Assembly: GCA_021838765.1 (NCBI GenBank)
Contig: JAKCCY010000062.1
Location: 1 to 15,216, forward strand
Source of the DNA: Nitrospirota bacterium
Lineage (GTDB): Bacteria > Nitrospirota_A > Leptospirillia > Leptospirillales > Leptospirillaceae
DNA: 15,216 bases
Direction of reading: 5' to 3'
Shown: positions 6,722 through 13,608 of the stretch, piece after piece
Layout of the letters: each line of letters opens with the position of its first letter
Position numbering within the stretch: the first letter of the stretch is position 1
Position numbers and translations under genes: made by a program
The notes under the pieces: model-generated
Told to the model about the DNA's origin: nothing
Seen by the model: only the letters and a program-made list of their open reading frames with translations
The model's database searches: none

Positions 6722-8560
6722 TTATTCGACGGTGACGCTCTTGGCCAGATTCCGGGGACGATCGACATCGAACCCCTTCAGGTCTGCCATGTGGTAAGAG
6801 ATGAACTGAAGAACGATGGTGGAGAGAAGGGGAAGGAAAAAGTCCCCGACCGGAGGAAGAAGGATCTGGTGGTTCACGACATCGGTCAGCGCACCCTTTA
6901 AAGAGGCCGGCGCGATCGAGATGATGATGCCGCTTCGTGAATGAACCTCCTTCAGGTTGCCGAGGATCTTTGGAAGAAGCTCGGATCCCGAGACCAGGGC
7001 GAAGACCGGCATGCTGTCCGAGACCAGGGCCAATGGCCCGTGCTTGAGTTCTCCGGAGGGGTAGCCTTCGGCATGGATGTAGGAGATCTCCTTGAGTTTC
7101 AGGGCTCCCTCGAGGGCCAGTGGATAGTCCCGGCCCCGTCCCAGAAACAATGTTGAGGGAAGATGGGTAAAGGCTTTGACGAGATCCCGGATGGAAGGGG
7201 AAAGGTTGAGTGTTTCTTCCATGAGGGCCGGAATGCGGAAAAACTCGTCCAGGATCGAGTAAATATGTGCGTTCGAATGTTCCGGATGAGGTTTCTTGAG
7301 ACCAAGCTCCAGTGCAAAAAACATCATGTAGACGATCTGGGCGAGGAAGGCTTTTGTGGAGGCGACGCCCAGTTCGGGGCCCGCCAGGAGGAACATGGCA
7401 TCATCGGCTTCCCGGACCGCCGTGCTTCCCTCGACATTGGTCAGGACGATCTGGGGAACGCCCAGTTCTTTCAAAAGTCTGAGACAGCTTAAGGTATCGG
7501 CGGTCTCTCCGGACTGGGTGATCAGGATGGCCAGGTCGCGCTCGGGGTCGACCACCGGATGGCGGTATCTGAACTCGGAGGCGACCTCCACCGAAACAGA
7601 GACCAGTCCGATGGACTCCAGGAGATATTTTCCAAACAGTCCGGCGTGAAAGGATGTTCCGCAGGCGATGATCAGGATGCGCCGGGCCTTGTGAAGTTTT
7701 TTCGAGACCCGTTCCGGGAGGTTGATCTTCAGATGTCCGTCGGTTTTTTCGAGAAGACCGGCGAGGAGATTTCTGACCACGCCCGGTTGTTCATGGATCT
7801 CTTTCAACATGTAGTGGGGATAAATGCCCTTGCCTTGTGTTTCGGGGGTGACGGACCAGCTCTGGAAGGGTTTTTCCTGTCCTGCTCCCAGAAGGAATTC
7901 GGGTGGTTTTCCCGAAGAGAGGATGACCACATCTCCCCGGGAGACAGGGAGAATCTCGGAGACTTCGGGAGGAAAGGCATGGGCATCGGAGGAGAGAAAA
8001 AGACCCTCCGCATTTTTCCCGATGATCAGGGGAGATCCCATGTGCACTGCGATAACGGGAGAGTCCGAACGGTCGGTGACGGCCAGAAAGGAATAGGTCC
8101 CTGAAAGTCTGGGAATCGTGGCGAGGACCGCGGCTTTGAAATCCATTCCGGAGGTCATGTTCCGGTCGATCAGATGGCCGATGAGCTCACTGTCGGTATC
8201 CGATGAAAAGGCGGTCCCGCTATGATGAAGCTCGCGGCGGATTTCAGAGTCGTTTTCAATGATGCCGTTATGGACGACAAAGACCTGCCCGCAGCGGTGG
8301 GGGTGAGCGTTTCTCTCCGACGGCTGGCCATGGGTGGCCCATCTGGTGTGTCCGATCGCGGTGTGTCCCGGAGGAGGCTGTTTTCCCATGCGTTCCCGGA
8401 GCTCCCGGGTGGCTCCGACCGTTCGCACCAGAACCGGATCGCCCTCGGAAAGAACCAGGAGTCCGGCGGAATCGTATCCGCGATATTCCAGCTTTTCAAG
8501 GCCGTCGACGACGGTTTCAGCTGCCCGTCTGGTTCCTGTATAGCCAAAAATGCCGCACAT
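6722..8560 (-). CDS. glmS: Glutamine-fructose-6-phosphate aminotransferase (isomerising)
   Basis: Makes glucosamine-6-phosphate from fructose-6-phosphate and glutamine, the entry step to UDP-GlcNAc for wall and polysaccharide. At 612 residues it has the usual full length. The glutaminase domain begins MCGIFGY with the nucleophile Cys2, followed by EYRGYDSAG (25-33), HTRWATHG (71-78) and HNGIIEN (97-103). Two SIS sugar-isomerase domains follow, with ACGTSFHAG (299-307), TQSGETADT (348-356), EGALKLKEISY (484-494) and AEGYPSGELKHGPLA (497-511). The end DRPRNLAKSVTVE is the canonical C-terminus. The ATG at 8560 has a perfect AGGAGG (8565-8570). Its place directly before the dehydrogenase gene suggests a copy or regulation dedicated to amino-sugar polysaccharide; whether another glmS exists elsewhere cannot be known from here. 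Confidence 0.97.
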   Translation of the reverse strand: MCGIFGYTGTRRAAETVVDGLEKLEYRGYDSAGLLVLSEGDPVLVRTVGATRELRERMGKQPPPGHTAIGHTRWATHGQPSERNAHPHRCGQVFVVHNGIIENDSEIRRELHHSGTAFSSDTDSELIGHLIDRNMTSGMDFKAAVLATIPRLSGTYSFLAVTDRSDSPVIAVHMGSPLIIGKNAEGLFLSSDAHAFPPEVSEILPVSRGDVVILSSGKPPEFLLGAGQEKPFQSWSVTPETQGKGIYPHYMLKEIHEQPGVVRNLLAGLLEKTDGHLKINLPERVSKKLHKARRILIIACGTSFHAGLFGKYLLESIGLVSVSVEVASEFRYRHPVVDPERDLAILITQSGETADTLSCLRLLKELGVPQIVLTNVEGSTAVREADDAMFLLAGPELGVASTKAFLAQIVYMMFFALELGLKKPHPEHSNAHIYSILDEFFRIPALMEETLNLSPSIRDLVKAFTHLPSTLFLGRGRDYPLALEGALKLKEISYIHAEGYPSGELKHGPLALVSDSMPVFALVSGSELLPKILGNLKEVHSRSGIIISIAPASLKGALTDVVNHQILLPPVGDFFLPLLSTIVLQFISYHMADLKGFDVDRPRNLAKSVTVE

Positions 8561-8590
8561 GAAGCCTCCTCATGATCGAAGAAGATAGCC

Positions 8591-8622
8591 CGGCCTGCCG
8601 GTCAGAAGAGAGGGGCAGGCCG
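8591..8622 (-). repeat. Strong hairpin in the glmS leader
   Basis: CGGCCTGCC (8591-8599) and GGCAGGCCG (8614-8622) form a perfect 9-bp GC-rich stem with a 14-base loop. It lies in the 130-base gap between the phosphatase and glmS genes, ending about 30 bases before the glmS start. In the direction of transcription no T-run follows; on the + strand TTTT follows, but no + strand gene is there. It may affect mRNA stability, processing or attenuation of glmS. Confidence 0.6.
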
Positions 8623-8690
8623 TTTTGGTCAAAAAGAGAGCCGGACTGTCATGGATCTTCCGGTAAAACCGTTCATCGATCCGGAATCCT

Positions 8691-9293
8691 TCATGGTCTT
8701 AAGATCTGGTTACGATGGCTGTTCACGGTATGAATCAACCATGCTGTAAAATGGGAAGAAACCCTCTTCATCCGGGTGATGATTTGCCGCTGGGTCTGTG
8801 GAGGCTCACGAAAGGGATCCGGGATCACGATATCGCCGGAGGGATCCCATGCACCAAGCCAGACCACCTTGGAAAGTGCCATCTCCCCATATCTCCTGAG
8901 CCCTTCCCGGTTGGAGTCGTCCATGATCAGGATAACGGTCGCCCATGAGATGTCTTCAGTGGAAATGGGGTTGGACAAATGGTCGGAAAGATCCACGCCA
9001 AGACTTTTGGCCTGTTTGGCATAATCCTCCGGGGACGGTTGGGAATCGAGTGGAAGAAGCCCCCTGGAGCGAATTTGAAAGAGCTCTCCGGGGAGACTTT
9101 TTTTGAGAAGGATTTCAACGACCGGGCTCCGGCAGATATTCCCCAGACACAATACGAGGATGTTTCCGCCCAGTGTGAGCGCTCTTGCGCGTTTTTTGGA
9201 TTCCCGTCTGGCTCCAAAAAATCGAAACGCTTTGAGTTTTCCGACTTTTCTTTCAGGTTCGATCTCGTGTTCAGAAGAATCGGCAAATGACAT
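8691..9293 (-). CDS. Low-molecular-weight protein tyrosine phosphatase with N-terminal extension
   Basis: A phosphatase of the LMW-PTP/arsenate reductase-like fold. In polysaccharide loci (Wzb, Etp) it removes phosphate from the tyrosine kinase that controls chain export. With the ATG at 9293 it has 200 residues. The P-loop is VLCLGNICRSP (47-57), with nucleophile Cys49 and Arg55 in the CX5RS arrangement, and the general acid is Asp159 in IPDPF. Residues 1-42 form an extra, charged and basic segment before the core that typical members lack. A GTG at 9308 would add five residues but has no ribosome binding site; the ATG has only a weak GGTGGG about 10 bases upstream. It is the first gene of the leftward group, behind a good promoter. 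No tyrosine kinase gene is in the window. Confidence 0.88.
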   Translation of the reverse strand: MSFADSSEHEIEPERKVGKLKAFRFFGARRESKKRARALTLGGNILVLCLGNICRSPVVEILLKKSLPGELFQIRSRGLLPLDSQPSPEDYAKQAKSLGVDLSDHLSNPISTEDISWATVILIMDDSNREGLRRYGEMALSKVVWLGAWDPSGDIVIPDPFREPPQTQRQIITRMKRVSSHFTAWLIHTVNSHRNQILRP

Positions 9294-9379
9294 CAGTGAA
9301 TTTCCCACCCATGAACGAATCTGCTTTGATGATCCCCACTGGATTCAATCATGTTTTAGCAGATAATTCAATTGATGGG

Positions 9380-9408
9380 ATTGTCTTATCAGTCAGGGAA
9401 AATGTCAA
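9380..9408 (-). promoter_or_regulatory. Sigma-70 promoter of the phosphatase-glmS-polysaccharide operon
   Basis: On the minus strand there is a perfect -35 TTGACA (9408-9403), a 17-base spacer and the -10 GACAAT (9385-9380, four of six matches to TATAAT). Transcription would start near 9373, leaving a leader of about 80 bases. It is the only well-formed promoter seen ahead of the five leftward genes. Confidence 0.7.
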
Positions 9409-9432
9409 GCTTTGCACAGTCTTTCGGTTCAG

Positions 9433-9501
9433 ATATCAAAAAAAGATATGGGCAATTCAAAAAGAATTCTGGGACTTTTTCTATCTTTCAAATAGAAAAA
9501 G
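9433..9501. repeat. Three AT-rich inverted repeats at 21-bp intervals with phased A/T-tracts
   Basis: Three small inverted repeats start at 9433, 9454 and 9475: ATATC/GATAT around seven A, AATTC/GAATT around five A, and the perfect 10-bp CTTTTTCTAT/ATAGAAAAAG with a 7-base loop. A/T-tracts are thus centred near 9441, 9461, 9478 and 9498. This lies between the end of the dehydrogenase-like gene and the phosphatase promoter, just upstream of its -35. It may bend DNA or bind a protein; the third repeat could also help end transcription of the dehydrogenase-like gene. Confidence 0.6.
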
Positions 9502-9520
9502 AAGATGTGCAATGATGTTT

Positions 9521-10225
9521 TTATGGAAAAAAAGGAGTCTGGCAGTCCAGGCTGATCAGAAGATCTAATGGCCATGATGTGCCGATTTCTGAAAAATGGG
9601 CAAGTGTCATTAAAAAGCGGGCGACTTCTGTCTCTGTGAACAGTCTTCCCATGGGAGAGGAACGTTTCAGTTTCTCCAAGATGGCAAGGTTCATGTTTGG
9701 AGTGGTGTGTCCAGGGACGTGGATCATCGTCACCCCCCCCACAAAGATTCCCTTTGGGGCAAGCTCGATCTTCCATTGCCGGATCAGTCCCTTTAACGCA
9801 CCGAGGTAGGTTCTCGCGGAGATGTAGCCGGAGACGGCCAGACGATCGAGATCCGGCAAGAGAAAGAGAAGGCTTGACCCCTTCTGGAGATGGGGCCGGA
9901 TCTCCTGATGAAGCTCCTGAATGCCCCTGAGCGCGGGCAAAAGGGAGAAGGGATCCTGTTCGTGACGATGGAAGGTGGGGTGGGCCAGATGGTAGAAGGT
10001 TCTGAGTCCCCGCTCTCTCCAGGGGGGCGTTTCGGGAAGCTGGGACTGGAGCGGTGACAGCATGTCCAGTCTCAGCCAGTCGCAGCGTTCGGGAATGGAG
10101 GGAGGCCTGTGATGCGATCGCCCTGTTGCGACCGGAGATGTGCCCATCTCTGTCAGGGCGTGAAGAACGGCAAGTCCGACAGGGGAGGTCGCTCCGGTGA
10201 CCAGATCGACAGGCTCTTTGATCAC
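9521..10225 (-). CDS. Short-chain dehydrogenase-like protein with degenerate active site
   Basis: A 234-residue protein with the general shape of an NAD(P)-binding SDR. The cofactor loop near the N-terminus reads TGATSPVG (10-17), where the usual TGxxxGxG has Gly replaced by Pro. The segment GYISARTYLGALKG (133-146) aligns with the usual YxASK helix: Tyr134 is kept but the catalytic Lys is Arg138. The catalytic Ser normally about 13 residues before the Tyr is not present; SS at 117-118 is too far. So it is either an enzyme with altered chemistry or a binding protein. The start is GTG with GGGGAG three bases before it, 11 bases after the peptidase stop codon, so it is the last gene of a three-gene unit. 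Substrate unknown. Confidence 0.72.
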   Translation of the reverse strand: MIKEPVDLVTGATSPVGLAVLHALTEMGTSPVATGRSHHRPPSIPERCDWLRLDMLSPLQSQLPETPPWRERGLRTFYHLAHPTFHRHEQDPFSLLPALRGIQELHQEIRPHLQKGSSLLFLLPDLDRLAVSGYISARTYLGALKGLIRQWKIELAPKGIFVGGVTMIHVPGHTTPNMNLAILEKLKRSSPMGRLFTETEVARFLMTLAHFSEIGTSWPLDLLISLDCQTPFFP

Positions 10226-10236
10226 GGGCTCCCCGA

Positions 10237-11415
10237 TCAGTTGATGATGGCGCTTTTGAGTGTCTTTGGGAATGTCGTGAGGTTTTGTGCGCCTGTTTCC
10301 GTAATGGCGAGCATATCCTCGATCCGGATTCCCCCGATTCCCGGGTAATAGAGCCCTGGCTCGACGGTGATGATGTGACCCGGAGCAAGAAGTTCACCGG
10401 AGCGCCCCACTCTTGGCGCTTCATGGATTTCAAGACCCACCCCGTGGCCCGTCCCATGGAAGAAGCCTTCCATCCGTCCGTCCGGTCGGATTCCGGTGGG
10501 ATAGCCCATGGAGGAAAAGTGGGCGACGACCGCTTCGTGAAGAAGCTTTGAGTCCACTCCCGGTCCGGCAAGGTCGATGGCCTTGTTCTGGGCATCGAGA
10601 ACGGCCTGGTAGTTTCTTTTGAGTTCCGGTGAGACAGCACCCTTGAAGAAGGTCCTGGTCATGTCGGAGTAGTAGCGGGTTTCTTCATGGCTCGGGAAGA
10701 TGTCGAAAACGATGGGAAGGTGGGCGGGAAGCGGCCCTGTTCCTTCCATATGGGGATCGCAGGCCTGTTCCCCTCCGGCAACGATCGTGTGGCGGCCCAG
10801 AAGGTTTCTTTTGAGCATCTCCTGCTTCAGGACGGATTTGACCCGCTCCGAGGTCAGGTATTCCCCGTCCACCCAGATCAACCCTTCCCTGATTTCCGCT
10901 TTCCTGAGAAGCTCAAGCGCAATTTCCAGGGATTCCTCGACTCCGATCTGGGTCTCCCTGACCCATCTGATCTCTTCGGGGTTCTTGAGAGCCCTTTGCG
11001 GATAGAGTTCCCCGTCGGAGACAACGATTTCGATTCCTTCGGATTCAAGGGCCCTCGAGTAGCCGGAGGCGAGATCGAAAGGAACCAGAACCCGGTCGAA
11101 ATGGCGATCTTTCAAAAAAAGTGCGGCGATCGCGGGGAGGCTGGCCCTTTTCCCGTTGGCCTTGAGTCTCTCCTCAAAGGTTCTGGTCGGGACGACCTCG
11201 TCGACGGTGGCCTGTTTTTTGCCGCGGTCGACTTCAAGGTCCGAGAGCAGGAGGGAGCGGGTGGTGGGGGTTTCAATATAGATGACCGGGTCGGGAGTCA
11301 GAAAACGTGTTCGGTAGAAGAGATCAAAGCTGGCCTCTCCCGAAGCAATCAGAAGCTTCGGGAGAGGGGTGCTTCGAGTGGAATCGGTATCCATATCGAG
11401 TGCGTCCTTTATCAT
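10237..11415 (-). CDS. M24 family metallopeptidase (Xaa-Pro aminopeptidase-like)
   Basis: A 392-residue cytosolic protein of the pita-bread fold, expected to remove N-terminal residues before proline or act as a related dipeptidase. An N-terminal creatinase-like domain spans about 15-140, and the catalytic domain about 145-390. All five metal ligands are visible: Asp238 in VFDIFP, Asp251 in YSDMTRTF, His324 in FHGTGHGVGL, Glu352 in VEPGLY and Glu366 in RIEDM. His331 in LEIHEAP is also conserved. The first aspartate motif (FDIF) differs slightly from the usual DxGA. The ATG at 11415 overlaps the methyltransferase stop codon by four bases (ATGA), showing translational coupling. Nothing in the neighbours tells the peptide substrate. 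Confidence 0.88.
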   Translation of the reverse strand: MIKDALDMDTDSTRSTPLPKLLIASGEASFDLFYRTRFLTPDPVIYIETPTTRSLLLSDLEVDRGKKQATVDEVVPTRTFEERLKANGKRASLPAIAALFLKDRHFDRVLVPFDLASGYSRALESEGIEIVVSDGELYPQRALKNPEEIRWVRETQIGVEESLEIALELLRKAEIREGLIWVDGEYLTSERVKSVLKQEMLKRNLLGRHTIVAGGEQACDPHMEGTGPLPAHLPIVFDIFPSHEETRYYSDMTRTFFKGAVSPELKRNYQAVLDAQNKAIDLAGPGVDSKLLHEAVVAHFSSMGYPTGIRPDGRMEGFFHGTGHGVGLEIHEAPRVGRSGELLAPGHIITVEPGLYYPGIGGIRIEDMLAITETGAQNLTTFPKTLKSAIIN

Positions 11416-12071
11416 CCCCTAGGAATGCGGTAGGAGACCATTGTTCCCTCACAGATGGGAAGCATCGAAGACAAGAATCGCGGATCGGCAAACATCCGGT
11501 GGTTGTAGGCTTCAACCGAGGATGTCAGCATGTTTTTCGTCTGTTCGGAGCCGACTCCCGCGGGAAGATTTCCCAGCGAGACGACCAGTCCGCCTTCGGC
11601 GATCTTGTCGGGAATCACATCGAGCCAGGAGGCCATTTTGGTCCTTTCCTGCTGAAGGTCGAGGACCAAAAGGTCGAATTGTCCTTCTGTCTCTCCAAAC
11701 TGCTTGGCACCGTCGGTGATCTTGATGCTGACCCTGCTTTGAAGCCCTGCCCTTTTGAGATAGTTGGCGATCAGGCGCTGATTTTCATCGGCGATGGTGC
11801 CAATCATGTATTGGCAGTCATTGGGGAGGATCTTTGCTAGCCAGAGGGTGGAATAGCCATAGGCACCGGTCCATTCATACACTCTCTTGACCTTGTTCAT
11901 GTAGGCAAGCGTTGCCAGGGTCATTCCACCCTGAGGTCCAAGAAAGGGCCTTCCATGCTGGCCGGTCAGAATGCCGATCTCCCTGATGAGAGGGTCGCGG
12001 TCGGGAATGAGTCCTTCTGTATAATGCTCGACTGGAGTTTGTTCTTTTTCCTTGATTACGCCTTTTTCCAT
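11412..12071 (-). CDS. O-methyltransferase family 3-like protein with altered SAM and metal motifs
   Basis: Counting from the ATG at 12071, 219 residues, the usual length of caffeoyl-CoA/catechol-type O-methyltransferases. The N-terminal TPVEHYTEGLIPDRDPLIREI (12-32) and FLGPQGGMTLATLA (43-56) fit the family. The SAM loop reads VYEWTGAYGYSTLWLA (64-79) where members have E-I-G-T-x-x-G-Y-S. In FDLLVLDLQQE (132-142) the first metal Asp138 is kept, but the later Asp-Asn pair is Gly167-Asn168. The end has LPICEGTMVSYR, like the usual LPxxDG segment. The frame is open upstream to a GTG at 12212 and also has an ATG at 12155; these have poor ribosome binding sites, as does 12071 (GGAG 12 bases away), so the start is uncertain. 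First gene of the methyltransferase-peptidase-dehydrogenase unit. Confidence 0.75.
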   Translation of the reverse strand: MEKGVIKEKEQTPVEHYTEGLIPDRDPLIREIGILTGQHGRPFLGPQGGMTLATLAYMNKVKRVYEWTGAYGYSTLWLAKILPNDCQYMIGTIADENQRLIANYLKRAGLQSRVSIKITDGAKQFGETEGQFDLLVLDLQQERTKMASWLDVIPDKIAEGGLVVSLGNLPAGVGSEQTKNMLTSSVEAYNHRMFADPRFLSSMLPICEGTMVSYRIPRG

Positions 12072-12766
12072 GGGATGAATTTTCTCCGGATAGATGGTTT
12101 CCTGTGCCCATTGGGGCGAATTGATTTCTGCTCCCGAAGCGATCTTTGGGAACATGGTTCCCAAGCGGGTTTCCTTTAAAGAACCAAGGCCCGAAAAGGC
12201 CCAAATCCCCACAATGACATCTCTGCCGGTCTTTTTGTCCGGTTGGGCGGGAGGTTCTTTTTAGCTGGATAATATCATTGCTTAATGTACCACGCACGAT
12301 TGGATTGTGTCTAACGAAATGGGAAGGCAGCGGACCGATCATGTTTGAGGGGGGAGTGGTTCAGATTTCCCCGAAAGAGTGTTACAAGAGATATCCGGAT
12401 GGTAAGAGTTTCCGGAAACAGAAATTCGTTTTGGGATGGTGCATGAGAAGAACGCAAGCTTGCCACTGGATCTTTTGACTGGACCTCGTTGCCGATTGGC
12501 GAGTCCCAAGCGGTTGTGTTCGCCGAGGATCTGAAGCTTCGGAAGATCTTTCCCTCCGACAGGGGAATGGTCACTTCTATCGGGAAGAACTGAGTCCACC
12601 GCATTGTGGGTCGCTCACACATCGCCCTCCAACAGTTTTGCAGGTTTGACTTGTATCCTTTGGATGCCTATCTCATTTTTGATTTGAGACGTAAACACAG
12701 CGAGGCGGCTATATTGGCATCTCTTCCGGCACTGGCGTCGGGATGACCCAGTCAAAATAAGGCTCT
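12072..12766. other. Leader of the methyltransferase gene and decayed DNA
   Basis: No intact gene apart from the possible N-terminal extension of the methyltransferase (to 12212). A coding-like run on the + strand (about 12466-12592) reads GSFDWTSLPIGESQAVV, then FAEDLKLRKIFPSDRGM, and ends at TGA, but it has a stop just upstream and I do not recognise the family. Opposite-strand frames here (12311-12622, 12339-12599) show no family features either. The stretch borders a toxin pseudogene, so it may be the remains of other accessory genes. Confidence 0.4.
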
Positions 12767-13125
12767 TTATCGGTTCCGTAACACTTGAGTCTCTCCGATG
12801 AGAGCGAATATTTTCGCCCTCACCTCCGCCAGTTCTTCCTGTGTGGCATGACCCTTTGAGGGTGGCTTCGCGTGCGACCCAATCAAGGTTTTTGACCTGG
12901 TCGGCAAGTATAACCGAAGAAGGGGATCCTGACAGAGTGACCTAAAACGGGTATCCCTTGATCATGGATGTCATCGGGCAACAAACCAAGAGTCCCGTCT
13001 TTTGGTTTGTTGCCCGATGGGCTGATGACCAGAGCTGGTCTTCGGCCTGATTTTTATTGGCCGGCTTTCGGATCAAAGCTTAGCCAGACAATATCTCCTG
13101 CTTCCGGTACAGAGCGGTTTGCCAC
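12767..13125 (-). pseudogene. mazF: mazF (PemK/MazF endoribonuclease toxin) pseudogene
   Basis: Read from GTG at 13125, the reading resembles MazF along its full length (about 110 residues to the last matching motif). It gives VPEAGDIVWLSFDP and, after a TAA (13054-13056), GRRPALVISP. After a +1 shift near 12999 come TGLLVCCPMT and IKGYPF; a TAG (12942-12944) stands where the family has Glu (KGYPFEV). Then come VTLSG and VILADQVKNLDW, and after a second +1 shift in a GGG run (12852-12854), EELAEVRAKIFALIG. Escherichia coli MazF has GDLIWVDFDP, RPAVVLSP, KGYPFEV, LADQVKS and KINVLIG at the same places. Intact MazF cuts RNA at short sites and is held by MazE. With two stops and two frameshifts the first product would be only 23 residues. 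The part between SP and TG has been replaced by one arm of a palindrome. Confidence 0.85.
12972..13019. repeat. Perfect 18-bp inverted repeat inside the mazF pseudogene
   Basis: Arms at 12972-12989 and 13002-13019 are exact reverse complements (starting CATCGGGCAACAAACC), and three further pairs including one G-T can close the stem down to a 6-base loop. The left arm, read on the minus strand, encodes the conserved VCCPM part of MazF; the right arm sits where the SPxxYNxK segment should be. One frameshift lies at the loop. Confidence 0.9.
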
Positions 13126-13200
13126 TACAATCTTTTTTTAGCGACAGGTTCTCCAAACCCGACCTCGTCAATGTTGATCCATTGGAGTGGCCTTGATGGT
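13125..13200 (-). pseudogene. Possible mazE antitoxin C-terminal remnant
   Basis: On the minus strand, directly before and overlapping the mazF start by one base, a frame reads INIDEVGFGEPVAKKRL and ends with TAG (13127-13125). MazE-type antitoxins commonly end with a short acidic segment and a GxPVGKE-like tail right at the toxin start. Further upstream the frame meets TGA, and I cannot find the N-terminal AbrB-like DNA-binding part, so it is either badly decayed or a different antitoxin. This call rests on position and a short resemblance only. Confidence 0.4.
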
Positions 13201-13608
13201 CTGTGAAGAGTGCCTCTTCATCCATGGATTCTGTCAGTGGCTGTTTCACATCTTGAGGAGAGGTGATCTGGAATAAGAATCAGAATTTTGGAGCAGGGCG
13301 ATCCATCTGAGATGAACATTCCTCCGATTTTGAAAATCAGGTCAGGAACCGCTTTGACATTGGGGCGATCAAAGGACATCGTCTCGCCCTCTCAGCCGAT
13401 TGTGAGCAAGAGTATGACCTATGCCGAAACGGTCTTGTCCCCTTTTCCGGGACATCCGGGCGGTTGAGAATGATTCCAGACAATTTGGTGTGGATCCTTG
13501 AGTCTTCCTTCTGTTTTTAAGGCCGATTCAGTCTTGAAAACTGTTCAGAGCGTCCCATGATCCTCTTTTTCCTTATTGTCGTGAACAAATCAATCCTTAT
13601 CTGCGGCT
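13201..13608. other. Decayed or non-coding DNA between the mazE remnant and the LuxR-type gene
   Basis: The best frame is on the minus strand, about 13223-13381, with an ATG and some 53 codons up to TGA (starting MSFDRPNVKAVPDLIFKIGG). It has no clear ribosome binding site and no recognised family. No repeat or terminator stands out; no hairpin with T-run is seen after the LuxR-type gene end. Confidence 0.35.

Noticed and set aside
7559..8104. A 181-codon + strand frame opposite glmS
   Set aside because: It is the mirror of glmS codons in a GC-rich stretch; glmS is beyond doubt.
8561..8690. glmS ribozyme upstream of glmS
   Set aside because: The leader is too short and lacks the double-pseudoknot core; only a single hairpin is visible.
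9429..10640. A 403-codon frame on the minus strand
   Set aside because: It overlaps the dehydrogenase-like and peptidase genes in another frame, is rich in Arg, Ser and Pro, and shows no family motif; the other frames carry clear motifs.
10687..11433. A 248-codon + strand frame opposite the M24 peptidase
   Set aside because: It is antisense to a gene with all metal ligands intact and shows no family features of its own.
12646..12674. TTGACT-N17-TATCTC as a + strand promoter
   Set aside because: The -10 match is poor and no + strand gene lies downstream.
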